Shown in pieces: positions 12,512 through 25,645 of a stretch of 64,000 nt of DNA (position 1 is the first letter of the stretch; each line of letters opens with the position of its first letter). A program made the position numbers and the translations under genes. The notes under the pieces were generated by a model. The model had not been told where the DNA came from. It made no database searches and was given only the letters and a program-made list of their open reading frames with translations. Origin of the DNA: Marasmius tenuissimus (Eukaryota > Basidiomycota > Agaricomycetes > Agaricales > Marasmiaceae); the NCBI GenBank assembly GCA_029532415.1, contig JAQOTA010000053.1, forward strand, positions 5,394,001 through 5,458,000. Direction: 5' to 3'.

Positions 12512-12690
12512 CATATATACTCATGGTCACTTGTAGGTAGTTACCCAGCTTGTCCATTTTGTCCATACCGCTTGCCTAGCTTGTGCTATGTTGAGGGTGT
12601 ACTTGCTCAATAACTATCTCTTTTACCCTTGATCCCTAGTCCCAGATTGGATGGCCTGAGAGGTTCCCAGTTACAGAGGCCGTTCATGAC
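12512..12690 (+). repeat. Direct repeat R2, copy A
   Basis: The segment from CATATATACTCATGG to CATTCATGAC-type sequence aligns with 14997-15184 in the same orientation, at roughly three-quarters identity by eye. Shared landmarks are a GGTAGTT..CCCAGCTTGTCCA block, a CTCTTTTAC block and a final CAGAGGCC.TTCATGAC block. The copies start about 2.5 kb apart. They could be diverged LTRs or a tandem duplication. Confidence 0.65.
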
Positions 12691-14996
12691 AGACTCATTT
12701 CCAAAATGGGCGCTGATGATGAAGATAATGATGCTGTGCTCATCTCCAGTGAGCCCGAGGGTGAGCTTGCACCCAGCATTCTCGGCCTGCCTCTCATCCT
12801 AAGTGGACTTCTGGAAGGCTGAGCGTGCAATGAAGACCCTTGTGTACAAGAACGACCTTGTTGGGTGGTGAGCAATGGAGGAAGTTTGAGTGGTGGCAAT
12901 GGAGGTAACGCTGACAATCCAGCAAGCAAAGGCAGATCCGCAGTCTCAAGATCCTTGTGTGACGACCAAGGGGAGAGTGTCGACAAGGTCACTGGCAGCT
13001 GCTTCTTCAGTGTTGTCGGGGACATTGTTGTCATTGGGAACGATGTAGAAGGAGGTGCTGGAGGTGCTGTGGATGACTCTGGCAGCGGTGATCTGGACTC
13101 GTCTAAGTCATATGGAAAGCCCTACCATGACCTTGGACATTTACTGGTGCCTCCCTCATATCCATGATCCTCCCCGGTGCCATAATCCACACTCCCCCAG
13201 CTGCCAAACCCCTCGATGCATCCAGCAAGAAAGTTTGCGGTGCCCCTACCTTTGAGGTTTCCCTCAAGTAGAGAGAGTCGAGGTATCATTACAACAGTTG
13301 GGTGCCAGTGTCAAGTTATCAGGATACGTTGAAAGGCCGAGAGTTTGGGTGCGTGCTGTCAACTTGACAGAGCACGTTGGGTGCTTGAACGCATACAGTG
13401 GGGTTTTTCAGGGAGTCTGCAGGTAGGTAAGCTTTTAGTTATCCAACACAAAAACATTGGCGCGGCTCACTTGCTTGACAGATGTCCTAGTCTTTTGTGC
13501 GAGACAATACTATCTGTTTTCTCTCAACCTTCTTGCATAAAGGGCAGCTCTTTTCTGCCCAATACTCTCATATGCAGTTGTTCAGTCTTTGGAATACAAG
13601 GTGTTATTGATGGTGGTTGAGAGGCTAGACCAGATGTCTTGTACAATCAAGATGGGTTTCATGGCTGTTTTTTGGCGTTGCTGAGCATTGGGTGAGAGCA
13701 GAAACCGAAATGGGTACTGAACACTGAACGCGTTGAGTCAAGGCTCAAACTTTCACTGATGATAGAGGATTTGATGCGGAAGGTGGATGTTATGGCAAAG
13801 CTCATTGAGCTGGTCATGATGAGGCAGATTGGAACTGCAAGTCATCCTCTTGAAGAGAAGCTCGGGAGAAGGAATGGAGGGCAGAGAGTGGGGGTGTCCG
13901 AAGTTCAAGGGCTGACACTGAAAACATCATTTGCATGAGCTATTCCCCTTCTCTGTGCCTCTAAATATCCTTTTCCGCCCAATGACCTGTTCAGTGACTT
14001 CAGCTTTGCAGATTCCGCCCAGCCTCTCATCCTCTGGGTCTTGCTACTAATGGGTGGGTGAATGGTAGGTGATCCAAATTGAGTTGCAGGTCGAATATGG
14101 GTAGGCGCACGTCTATCTGTCAATGCATTTTGATGACTGGCGTTTCTTTGTGAGTATTCGGAAGCTCAAAGGGTGACACACTTAGAGAATACTCACAGAA
14201 GGTGTTGCCTTCGTTGGATATTGTGACACCTACAGGCTTTGTTGTGACTGTTGACCTGTGGGCGTCATCATGGTTGCAGGGGTAGGATAAGCTCGCCAAG
14301 TTGATCTGAGATGATATCTGTCGCTTGTCTCCTCTTCTAATCCAACAAATGGCAGGGGAAAACCTTCAGGTGAATGAGGCAATGAAGGGGGTGAGTTGAT
14401 AGTCGAACTTTGTGCAGTCTGAAAGTGCATGAATCAGGATGAACAGAGGAGTATGAAAGGAGTTCACATGGTGATTGGGTACAGAAATCTGCTGGGTCAA
14501 GATCGACAAAAAAGGGAGAATTTCATACAAGCCCAGAATGAGCTTATAAAATTGTTCCCCTCATTGTCTGCCTTTCCTCTTCACTGCCGCCATCTTCTCT
14601 TGCACTGGAATAGTCACATCATGGGTGCCTGGCCACCACTCATGATATGTTCTACCCATGTAGCCTTGAGATTCATTGTCACAAACTGCCACTATTCTTT
14701 TGTCCTGTCCACCCCGGTGTCGGCCCTACTTCCCTGGACCTTGTCAGTTACCATCACCAGAGTCATTCCAATCAATTCTCCCATCAACATAGCATTGGCA
14801 CCTGTCATCCTCATTTACTTATTGAGCCATATCAGTTATTTTGGTCTTTCATCATGGAACAATCATCTTTTGATCTCTTCCTCATACCTTACCATCGGTT
14901 ACAACTATACATGTTTGGTTTGACTTCCCCGCTTTTCTCTCATGGATACTTTTGACAGTTCTCATCATTTCATTCATTTCTTGTGATGCATATTCT
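12691..14996. other. Interval between the R2 repeats, no intact gene
   Basis: Short frames occur on both strands (for example 12865-13167, 13905-14123) but show no conserved domain. If the R2 copies are LTRs this would be the remnant of the element's interior, but I could find no polymerase, integrase or protease motif in it. Confidence 0.35.
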
Positions 14997-15184
14997 CATA
15001 TATACTCATGGTCTCTGTAGGTAGTTTCCCAGCTTGTCCACTTTGTCTCCCCACTGCTTGTAGCACTTGTGCTGGGTTGAGCTTTTGGCTGCTCAATCTA
15101 CTCTTTTACTTTTCTATCAACTAGTCTTATCTCTGAGTGAGTTCAGGTGGCTTGAGAGGTCTCTTCACAGAGGCCATTCATGAC
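14997..15184 (+). repeat. Direct repeat R2, copy B
   Basis: This is the partner of 12512-12690, with the same block order and small insertions and deletions. It begins CATATATACTCATGG and ends in an ATTCATGAC sequence. The sequence after it is AT-rich and carries no gene I can support. Confidence 0.65.
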
Positions 15185-16155
15185 ATTCATCAAGAGGATG
15201 GGGTTTTAGGTGCACAGTTATTATTCATTTCATCTGTACTGAGAATTTCTTCTATTTCGTGCTTTCAAAGTGTTTCTTTCGCATTTTTATGCATCTTACT
15301 ATGTGTTATTGTCATTGTTGGCCTTTGGTGTACAATGACAAGAGTTATGTGGGCTCTGGGGGCTATTCAATGTGATTTCGATTGCTTGTGGATGTGGGGG
15401 CTCTGTGGGCAAGCTGTGGATTGTTAACCACACTTTGACTGTTGCGGAGCTGCGGAAGTTAGCTGCACTCGTGGCCTATTGCTATCTCCTTGTGGATTGG
15501 GGGCTCATCTAAGGGCTGGATTGGGGATGTGTGATATTATTATTATACTACTTGTGAGTGACTTTTTCCTTGCTATATGCGCCTTTTGTTTATGCCTACC
15601 TATTAAACAGATATACATCAATGCTTCTCAAGAGGGCTTCCTTCTTTACCTTACAATGCAACAATTGTCCTTTTCACCTACACCGTTTTACCTACATTTT
15701 CTCCTGTATGCTCCAGAGGGCTCTACTCCATTGCTGGGAAGCTAGCCCCAGCACTGGTAGTAGACCTATATGGAACTTGCACCTTTCAAACCTTTTTAAA
15801 CCTTACAAACTTGAACTTGAACAATGCTTAAAATGTACTCCTGAAATGCCAATGGACTTGTCTTGCCTTTGTTCGCATCAGAGATCTGCACATCAAGTTT
15901 CAAGTCATGTGAGCTCATAAACACTGAGGAGCATTAGCATTTGAAGAAATTACAGCCAACTGGCTCAGATTATAGTATGTGTTGTAAGAGTCACTTTGAA
16001 ATAGGAGAATGTGTATAGTTGCTTCTGCTTATAGTCCTTGAATGGATTGTAATAGGACAATAAATATAAACAGATTCAACAATTAGGAACAATCCGCCAG
16101 TATCTGCCTACAGAACGAAAAAGCAGTACTCCACAAGGAACGTCTGTGCAACATG
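15185..16155. other. No convincing gene
   Basis: Hydrophobic frames near 15137-15427 and 15479-15920 are open on the plus strand, but they look like chance ORFs in T-rich DNA. The 3' flank of the integrase-like pseudogene begins at about 16.1 kb. Confidence 0.4.
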
Positions 16156-18050
16156 TCATTGGAAAATGCGAAAGGTTGCTGTCCAATGTTCTTCCAACAT
16201 GCAAACCTCTTTGTCTGTGAAGGGGCAAGAGAAACGTGGAACCACTACCCGAGAAAGATTTCTGGGCATTTGGGATCCTCTCCAGCTCCTCTGACACCAT
16301 TGCTCTTCTCCCTCCAGATCAATTTCATCCTCTAGTATGTCCTCCTCGGAGACCCCAGTATTTTCATCATCATACAGCCATTCAGTAGTGGTTTCCTCTG
16401 GGTTTTGATTGTAATAGTGGCGGAGCAAATCCGCATCATCCAATTCATCCCAATCTACACCGTAGTCTTCTAGATCCTCTGCTGTCAAAGGGTCCAGATC
16501 ACGGCCTGTTCTGTTGATCATGTCTCTCCAACCGTTCTGAACTTGTCCAAAGAAGAACATGTCATGTGGAGAACGCTCTCGTTCACCTCCCCTTCTAGTT
16601 GTGATTCCATGATTGTTCCATGCTTCAGACCACTCTAGGGCTTCTTCATTGATTGCACGTTGGAAGAGGTGATGAAGTAGCCACATATGAGTGTCATTAT
16701 TGTGCTGCAGGTTAGCAGTAGCCTCCAAGTGTTTGAAGAACTCCTTCCACTTATGACCAAAATCTTGAGTCACATCTTGCCACATGCACTCAATACAGAT
16801 ATTATGGATGCTCCTAGATACAACCATGAAAATGTACTGGTAATACAGAGATTGTAACCAGCACGCACCTTCCCCAGATGTACAAACCACGTTCTACTCC
16901 AAAGGACTCCTCCATGAACCATGCAACCTCAAGGTTCTCTGTTCCATGGTCTCCTCATATGCAACTTGGTGTACCATGCTCCCTTTGAGCTGCATGAAAG
17001 ACTCTAGCAACAGTGTCTGGACGATTGTTATCACTGACATGCATTCCAGTGACCAGTTGTGAATAACCATCTACAAAACCATGGATAACAAAGTGCCAGC
17101 GTATCAACTCTGAAAATAGATGGTAAACAGAGGTTTTCAAGCATATATAGTTGAAATAGATCTGGTAGCCTCACTGTGTTGACCCTTGTGATGCCAGAGA
17201 GAATTTGGGCCAGCAATACGGTATGTTCTATGCTGGAGACAGCGCGATATCATTCCAGCTGGAAGGCCTTGAACTCGTTCATATGATTCTCTTATCCTTT
17301 CACGGGGTATGTTATGACCAAGATGTCTTATGTGACCTGTTATGAGTTGGTGACCGAATGTAGGAAAGATCTTAAGGATGTGGGTAACAATCTTGTTGAG
17401 TTCTCCATCTGTAAGAGATTCCTCGGGAGCTCTGGGGTGTGAGTTGTATATGTGAACCTGTTGCCCACTGTCCTCATCTTCATATTCCACGTACACCGAA
17501 GGTCCAGGTTCTCATATGCCATATTTGACTGCCCTTCTTTGTATAGTTCTGGAGCTGAGTCCCAGCACTGGTTCTAGCCCAGTGAAGCCTCTCAGCTCTA
17601 GCGCATCTTCTAAGAAGTCAGGGTCAATCTCTATTCAAGGTCGGCCTCGACGTCCAGTGTAAACCCTTTCTGTTCCCTAGTACAAGTTTAGTAGGACTCT
17701 TAAGGCTGTTTATTAAACGAACCTGGACTACAGGGACATTGCTGTCCTCAGACTGCAGGATAGCATCTTCGAGTGCATCCATCATCTGCCTAACACTGGT
17801 GATAATGACATTGTAATCCGGACCAGGAACAGAATTCTGACGCTGAGGTGATTACAATTGACTTAGTGAAATACCCCCTAACATGATTGATAGTCAAAGT
17901 CATACCTCTTCTACAGCATGAAGAAAATTTGAGGCAGCTTCATATTCAGCTTCAAGTCAGGCTGAATCTCCAACCTGAGAACGTATGGCACAATTAATGT
18001 GAACTCCCAGTTGTTCATATGCCTGTTTGATAGTAAGAAAGTGGTGGGAA
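16156..18050 (-). pseudogene. DDE integrase-like protein, decayed copy A
   Basis: This copy aligns along its length with the intact gene at 48667-50494. It keeps a GRP-containing N-terminal DNA-binding-like segment, GPNSLWHH, HGFVDGYSQLVTG, GDHGTEN, SIHNI.IE and a C-terminal acidic region. It is clearly broken. The first catalytic Asp of WHHDGQH is Lys here (WHHKGQH, near 17195), and TGA codons interrupt the frame at 16955-16957, 17512-17514 and 17635-17637. Two of these fall where the intact copy has Arg codons beginning CG. The second Asp and the Glu keep their 34-residue spacing. It follows the HECT-like pseudogene (18443-21583) on the same strand. It is a remnant of a mobile or mobile-derived recombinase. 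Confidence 0.75.
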
Positions 18051-18258
18051 TCTTCCTGGTTGTTGATATCACTCACTTGAAGCAGTGGAATAGCAACAAC
18101 AAGGAGAAAGAGGAATAGACATATCCAGAATTTGGACATGATGGAGGTGATACAGAAAGATAAGCAGTTGTGAGAAATGCTGGATCCAATTGAATGATCA
18201 TAAACTTCAAACAGGTGTTCATTTCTGTGATTCAAGAGAAACCATGCATGCTGGCATT

Positions 18259-18321
18259 GATGTAGAAGGCAATAGTACCAATGTAGAAGGTGATAGTACC
18301 AATGTAGAAGGCAATATTACC
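18259..18321. repeat. 21-bp tandem repeat, three copies
   Basis: Three adjacent units of AATGTAGAAGGCAATAGTACC type (18259-18279, 18280-18300, 18301-18321) differ at one to three positions each. The array lies between the 3' end of the HECT-like pseudogene and the 5' end of the integrase-like pseudogene, so it could be a minisatellite in their spacer. Confidence 0.85.
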
Positions 18322-18442
18322 AGATATTAAGGTAGTAGGGGAATAGTGATGTTGACAGAATAGGATGGATAATGGTAAAGTACTAGGGGTAGAGAGTAGT
18401 AAAGGGCTATTGGAAGCTGGGCAAGACTATGCTTGGTTATAG

Positions 18443-21400
18443 CTATCCTCCTCCAAGACGAATACACCATGAAGAAAAGCATCTATAGAAGTTCCAAGAG
18501 GGATCAGGTACATGGCTCAAAACAAGCAGCGCTACCAAGTCTTGTGTGAGCCAGATATCCACACAGCGATCACAGGTATGTATATTGACGGAAAACGTTC
18601 CTGTTCGTGCACCAACATTAAAGTTCATCTATTTTTATGATTATCAATCAGCATCTAATCTTGCTAATTGATTCACGGGTCGTACTCATGGTATAGGATG
18701 AGGCCACCGTTTCAGCACCCGACACCATTTGGCTGAATGCTCATGGGTGTACAGATGGATTGTTGGCAGCAGATTCAAACTCTTGATCTGTTAAATGCAT
18801 ACGGACATCAGGGTGATCAACATGCCCAGAGCCCTTGAGCCACTGAAGGAAGCACAACTTGAATCTTCCTTCATTGGCAGTGAGGATTTTGGTGGTATGG
18901 TTCTCACCGAACCTGCTTGAAACTCATTTGATGTTTCCAGTAATATTCGCCACAGTATTAATGACACTTGGGGCCAGGTTCTGAAGCAGGGTCTTCAAAG
19001 CTTCGCCCATAACCTGAGTTGCAGAATCTTAGTGCTAACTATGGGGCTGCCCCGGGACAGGAGAGTGACATGAACCTTGAGAAATGTGACATCACCAACT
19101 TGATTGAGAGGAATGTCCATGCCTCTAACGAAAGCTTTGACTAGGTCATTATCGTCAAAGCGAAAGGGTGCATGAACTGTTCCTCCGAACAGACGGTAAT
19201 GGATGAACGTTTCTCTTGCCCAATTGCAATAGCCAATGGAAAGATGGGAAATATCCCCTTCCTTTTATGAGCGTGTCAGCCACGAACCACTCAGTAGAAA
19301 CCCGTGGTAAAGACTGACCTCAATTTGCATTTCATCCAACACGTACCGTAGTACCTCAGCTGCTGTAGAAGTGTCATCTGTTGGTAGCTGAGGCCTACCC
19401 CCAACAGGCCAATATCGTGTTAAAATGTCACCCATCACGGGAGAGAAGGAACAAATGAAGATCAGATCATCAATAGTACTTGCTCCCTTGATCACAGCAT
19501 GCAAGAACGCTGGTGACAATCTGACTGGCAAAGCTCCAGAGTGACAGATGATGTATGCAGTCAGAGCACCCAACAGACGGCACTTCAATACCCTATAATC
19601 AAATGGCGGAAGAGCGACATTCAAGGTCATGAAGTCCTTGGTTCCTGGCGTCCAGTAGGCGTGACTTTCCTTGAATAAGAAGTCATTTGCTGCCTGTTCT
19701 ACCAAAATACCAATGCCTGGACCAGAAGCAAGACCCCTGCAAATTTTCAACATGAGACATGAGTATAGAGATACAGAAAATGAATAGATCTACTCACGAT
19801 TCTGCCGAAATATCGCTTCTGGAGGATATATTGCAGAGGTAGATCAGCTGGTTCAAGAACCACTTCAGGAAAATCTTCATATGGCACAAGAACCTTCCAA
19901 TTCTGAGGGTTGGCATTGACCAGTAGCCCCCATCACCCCGGAAGAAAAAGACGAAACAACAGAAGACTGAGATGCAGAATTATCAGTGAACTCATCAATT
20001 GAGGACGTTCTGGAGGATGTTGCAGGCTCAGCAATATCTGAGGCAGGTATATCTAGACGCGCAGATCCGTCCAGGTTTGTGCGAGAAGGGCAGTCGACCA
20101 AATGGGTGTCACAAGATACCTCATTTGTAGTGGTGGTGTCTGTGCCCAGGTCATGCATGACTCTCATGGTCAAGCATGGGTGACCATTCTTTCTCAACAT
20201 GCCAAACATTGGTGCTAGAGCCAGACAATTGAGTATGCGTTCAAACTGATAAGAACCCCAAAGGAATGGCTTACCCACAAATATTTGAATGTCCAATTGT
20301 TCCCCTTGTGGAGGTGCAATGAACCAATCCCTCCTGCTGAGATCCAGGAGATTTTCTGGACTATACCATGACACATCATGAGATCTAGTCTCCGATCTAT
20401 AGTGTCTAATGACACTCCCATTCCGAGGGTTGTTTCCCGGGCACATAAGAATAAACAATGGTCAGGAATCTGCAGGGTCTTCTGAGCAGGGAAATTGAAT
20501 TCCCCTTGCTTGAATATGATCAATTGCTCCTTGAACTGAGGCAAAGATAGCTTCTCCACTATCCCTCCTAGTGTAAGTGAACCTTTCCGTCAACCCATGC
20601 ACCTGCAGGTGTAGCAATAATGTTGGCCTTTCCCTGAAGTTTGACAACACAGTTTGAGGTGGACTGTAGTCAGGGAAAGAGTCAGCTGGACTAAAGTACC
20701 GTGGGATCCAGGATGAGTCAAATTGATCAGCACGTAATTTGCATAGACAAGGAGAAAACATACCAGCATGTAGGGATACACACACAGCATCCCATGGAAA
20801 GTGGTTGTGTCTGCTCCCCCAAAACCATTGCTGACAGACCGTGATCCCCCAGTTTGCCCAGTCCTGTTGCTAACGCCACAAACAGCATCCACTGCAAATG
20901 AGTTTGAGGGGTAGGGACGAGGGTTACTGCTTCTTCATCTATTTGTCCTGGATGCTGGGACCTCAATGTCAGCCGACAATCCAAAGGGATTGGATTCATT
21001 GGCAGTTTCTCTACAATGCCGAGCAGCAGCATCCAGTTGTCTGTTGTCTGTAGTTCCTGAGCCAACTGTCATCTGGCTCCATGGTTGAACCTCTGCAGCG
21101 GCTTGGTTCTGTGGTACATCCTCTCTGTTGAAAAGACCGTGACTCAGCAATCCAGACAATCATATATAGAAAGGGAAGAAACCCACCTTTTAAGGGACAA
21201 GTGGTTTCCCCATGCATTCCCGCATCCTTGACAGAGTTGATTGAGGTCATTGCCTAGTTCCTAAGAGAAATGAGAGACATTCCGACATAAATCCCAACAG
21301 GACCTACTCCAACATAAGCTAGGCAGCCTGCTAAGGGATAACCTCCGCAGCAAGGGAGACGGCCCCTTTGTGTTCCACAATGCTGCTGCTGCATGTCTCC

Positions 21401-21583
21401 ACATATTGCACATATATCAGACCCAGCCTATTTTTAAAAGACATTAGACTATTAAAAGAGATAGAATGTTTGATGGCTCACTGTATCTGCATAAAATCTG
21501 CCACAATTCCCCGTAGGGCATGAGCAGCATTGGGGACCTGTCGTGTGTGCAGAACTGCCAGTCTGCTGATCAGTGTGGTCCAT
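18443..21583 (-). pseudogene. HECT-like E3 ubiquitin ligase-related protein, decayed copy A
   Basis: The likely ATG is at 21583. The N-terminus carries a Cys-rich knuckle split by an intron (CCSC.., then SDICAICGD and a His), equivalent to that of copy B. A Ser-rich middle follows. At 19265-19753 there is a HECT N-lobe-like block with GPGIGILVEQA, a LLGALTAYIICHSGALP helix pair and LSPAFLHAVI. Near 18470-18560 a C-lobe-like block has the Thr-Cys of the catalytic site (NIHTCDRC). In-frame TGA codons at 20935-20937 and near 18930 and 18745 show decay. HECT ligases form a ubiquitin thioester on that Cys; basidiomycete relatives are divergent and their roles unknown. It lies directly upstream of integrase copy A. 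Confidence 0.6.
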
Positions 21584-22679
21584 AGAAGGTGATAATCTCA
21601 AAAAAGGTAGAAAGGAATGATGTTGAAGGAGAGGTGGATAAGGATTCTACTTAGTGTGGTGGTTGTACTTCAAAGAGGAGGGAAGTTTGATTTTGATGTC
21701 GGACCACCATGTTTATTTGTCTATATTGATAGGTGAATATCACTTGGTGCCACAGCGTGAGAGAAGTTGGTTCCACGGGGCTGTCTGACTCGAACGACAC
21801 ATCGTCAAAAACCAGATTGCCGACTCATTTCAGTGTCAATACATGAAGGTAAGCTCCGTAGAAGATTTGCCCAGAATCCATAGTCTGAACCTATTTTTCT
21901 CAGACAATAATCACGGAAGCTGTTCAAAATGCGATTGTCCTGCAAGAACGACAAAATTCGCAGTGTGACATGTCTTGATCTTGGTGGCACAATTTGAACT
22001 TGGTGGAGGTGTTTGGATCTCGTGGTGACGTATTTGCAGCACGTGAATTATTTTGACGTACACATCCGTTGCATAGAGGCAGTTTTGATTATGTTTCTTG
22101 GTTCAGTCCCCAATCAACGGTTACTGGATAGAAAGACAGTCTGACTCATGGGTTTATAGCAAAAATGACAAGAATTGGTGGGCACTGGTTGGAGCCGTGA
22201 ACAGAAGGTTTGGGAACCAAAATACCCTTATCAGAATCATGATCAAGGAAACTGCCGACGAAACATTTTTCTAGGCACGAGAAACTGAAAACAAAAGTTG
22301 AAAACACCGGAATTAATTTTGTCTGGTACAGACCGCCATACAAATGCAACATATTTGTCAACAGACTATCTTGAATTATGAACAAACTTTTGAAGTCACT
22401 GCTGTCAATGAATGAAGAACTTCGTCTCTAAGGTGCACCAGAGCTCGCCTAAGAAAGGGCGCATAGGCTAACCTTACCTTGTATCTCAAATATCACTGCA
22501 ATAGAGTGATACAATATTGCACTGAGCGCAACAGGTATCACCCTTGCACCAAATGATGGAGCTTACAGTTTGCTTGTACTTGCTATTTCGAGCTTTCCCC
22601 TGGGGAGTTGTGGTGTTCACTTTCAGTCTGGCTCTTATCTCATTGAACACCCTGTCTTTTTTTCTTGTTCTGCTTGATT
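21584..22679. other. No convincing gene
   Basis: This is the upstream flank of the HECT-like pseudogene. No terminal inverted repeat could be matched by eye to the other side of the pair near 16.1 kb. Confidence 0.4.
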
Positions 22680-23270
22680 AATCTCAATTGACTAGTTCCT
22701 AGGGTAATTTTTGCAACATGAATTGTACTCAATCGGCCTTTTTAGACAATCAATATTCAACGGACCAGGTTACATGTATGACTCTCACAGTGTACTTACA
22801 TTTAACAAGTGTAGGGACAAAATATCCATTGGGAAACTTTGTTTCTGGGGCACAAAATCTGTCTGCTGTCTATCTGCATATGGAACTTCAACACTCTCCA
22901 TCGACTCATGTGCTCTTTGATTATATCTGAGCTGCTTTGGCTTCAGTATTACCTTCTAAACTCAGAGCAACCGTGAGTTCTTAAACCAAGAAGGACCGTC
23001 AAAATTTTGCCTAAAGGGACCAGGCAAACTGTGATGTGGCAGGCAGAGCTGCCATCCAATTGCCACGATTGCCATCTGTGGCACAATTGCCCCTTGGGAC
23101 CCGACCAACATGAACTACATGCAGGGAAGGACACGTCCAGGTATGAAATTCAATTTTTGATGTCTCTTTACTTACTCAATTCCCATCTGTACTCGTCAGG
23201 TAACAGTTACCAACCAATCATGCATCACACCCTTGATAATCAAGGAAGATGAAGGGCTCGGATATTGTTC
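22680..23270 (+). repeat. Repeat family R1, copy 2 (3' part only)
   Basis: This segment aligns with about 28800-29300. Shared blocks are CAATCGGCCTTT, ACATGTATGACTCTC/ACATATACGACTCTC, AATCTGTCT.CTG.CTATCTGCAT, CAGAGCTGC.., and CGTCCAGGTATGAAATT/CGTTCAGGTATGAAATT. The 5' ORF seen in the other two R1 copies is absent, so this is a truncated or partly overwritten copy. It carries no intact reading frame. Confidence 0.65.
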
Positions 23271-25640
23271 AGTATGAAGCTAGCAGCTGACAAGAACGTG
23301 TAGGAGATATCTCTTACCCAGTATCAAATACAACCCGTCTTCTCGGCAAATCGGCACCAGCGAACCTATGAGGATCCAGTCAGTCGCTGACCAGCCCCAA
23401 TAGTTGGAATCAGGGTCTACCAGCCTGACAGGCCTGGTCAGTCTCTGATTTGCAAAGGCTTTTTCAGACAGATGCCTTCAGTTCAATGCCATCTGGTCTG
23501 CACTGTAAGACTGGCATGTACTTACAAGCTTATATCAGAACGGTATCTGCTGATCAATAGCTGAGTAGGACATACCAGGCCAATGTGTTGTGAGCAGACA
23601 AAGGGTGACTGACTGAGGATAGCCAGACTTCATCAGAGTGATCAAGCTGGTCAGACACCGTCAGAATGACCGAAGTGGTCAGATGTTGCTAGACTGACAG
23701 GTAGCTATCAGGATCCCTCAACATGAGAAACTTAGATTGAATCCCATCCAACATCAACACAGAAAGATATGACAACGAACAGTTCTATTGCACATAGCTA
23801 CAAAAAATATAGATAGCTACTACGGGGCTATGTCTACGTACGGGCTTGCCTACTACTCCTATCCTTTACGATTCCTTTCACAATGACCTTCAAGAGTCAA
23901 GTATTAGTAGACTATTTCGAGAATAGATGGGAAGATCTACCTCAGACAATCTGAGATTACTGTCTTGATAGTGTGCACTGCTGGTAGCAGTTGGGGCCTT
24001 CAGATTTGATGAAGTAATCATCAAGCAGTGGGTGGTTGAGAATGACGACCTTGATCGGTCCTCAGCTCCGTGTTGAACATCCTATGGTGTGTAACAAGCG
24101 CATATAGTCAGCATGGTGATGCACAAGGAGGCGACATGAAGCAAGACTGTTCCCGATAGGTGGCGGATTGGAGATCTGAAGTCAGGCCCATTGGGTACTC
24201 GATGATATGTTCTGATAGACCTACGCTGTAGACAAGTTCTGATCCCTAGCTCTCGCCGATGCTGTTGAGAGCTTGGAAAGTTAGTATGAGGCGAGTATCA
24301 GTTGAGTAGCTCACACACCAAGCTCACAAGTCACGAAAGGGGAGTAATGTGTGGTGGAATCAGGAGATGATGGTGGGAGGGGGGGAAGGAGGGATGGAGA
24401 CGAAAATGGGACAGCCTTGGGTTTATATACCTGGGGGATGGTCCATGCGGTGGTTGTGAAAGCGACAAGTGCTCCAAAACAATGACACCAATGATGATGC
24501 ATACATCACCAACATTGTCCAAAGCCAGCTGTAACAGAACTTGGGAGTTGGACACCAGAGCTCTGCAGGGAGGTGAACCCATCCTGAGTTGAACTCAGCA
24601 TACCACTGCCCGTCGGTGGTGAGCCTTGTCTATGGGTTTTTGACAGCAATAAAAGCCGAATTTCTGAGCCTTTGAGCTTCACTAAAGAACAAGAGCTAAC
24701 AGAAAGTCATCAGTATCTTGCAGGAAACTGCTAATTGTTTGAATGAACTGGCTGGCTCAAGCACACACCTGAGTTTCATCTCACTTCCCACTCCCATTTT
24801 GATCCATTGACTAACTTGCAGCTCATCATTATCCAGTAAATCATATCCATATCGTGACCATAGTCAGGATACAGTGAATCAAAGGTGGTGGTTAAGAGCA
24901 AGAACGGGACGGGCTGGTGACGTATTGGTTGCCTCGTGAACAAGCTCACCGGTGCTACCGAATTCAGCGCAAGCGCCAGGACCACGCAACACACGCAAAA
25001 ATCTTCAACACTGTTCTGCAACTGTGTGTTGACAAGAAATTTGACATGAAAACTGGAGGATACATGCATTACAATATTGCCCAGTCGCATATTCTAGGTG
25101 GTTATCACTATCTCATACCTTGATCATGTCTTGGACAGTTTAACTATATCTAATTATACCACAATACCCTTATCCCATCCCGACTCTCACTGATCACTCA
25201 TTGATTGTATCATTGTCAGTCTGAGAGCTCCTGGTTCACATTGGACAGAACAAGGCCATCCTGCCTTTGCCTGATCAAAGCTCTATATTCTGACAGGATC
25301 TGGCCATTCTCTGGTCATCAACTAATAAGGTATGTTCAACCTGACGAGTGTTGGCCAGTGTCTGATCATCATCTATTCAGACTTTGCCATTCTGCCTTGA
25401 CTTGACTGCGCGCTGACCACAGTACTTCATCCTAATGGTACATTCTCATTAGCTGATTTTTAACTATGAGACTGAGTTTGTATGTACAGCGTCTGATCCA
25501 TGGGTACCATGCTGCTGTCTCCAGGTCATCACCGTCAGACGCTGATCAGATCCCCATACTTTTGCTGGTGCTCAGAGAGGACAACGACGCAATCTGCTCA
25601 GGCTTTCTCTTAGTCTCTTGAAGTCAGACTTCATACAGAC
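23271..25640. other. Gene-poor region with dispersed GGTCAG/CTGATCA motifs
   Basis: No gene could be supported. From 23370 to 23720 and again from 25200 to 25580 the sequence repeatedly uses GGTCAG, CTGACC, CTGATCA and CAGTCTGA-type words. The style resembles the motif-rich first 3 kb, though with a different word. The two blocks may be ends of one old element, but I could not align them as LTRs. Confidence 0.35.
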
Positions 25641-25645
25641 AAATA

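Noticed and set aside
8100..15930. A KDZ transposase that would explain the TET/JBP-like gene
   Set aside because: I looked for its Cys-rich and catalytic blocks in the coding remnants and could not find them, so no class is claimed.
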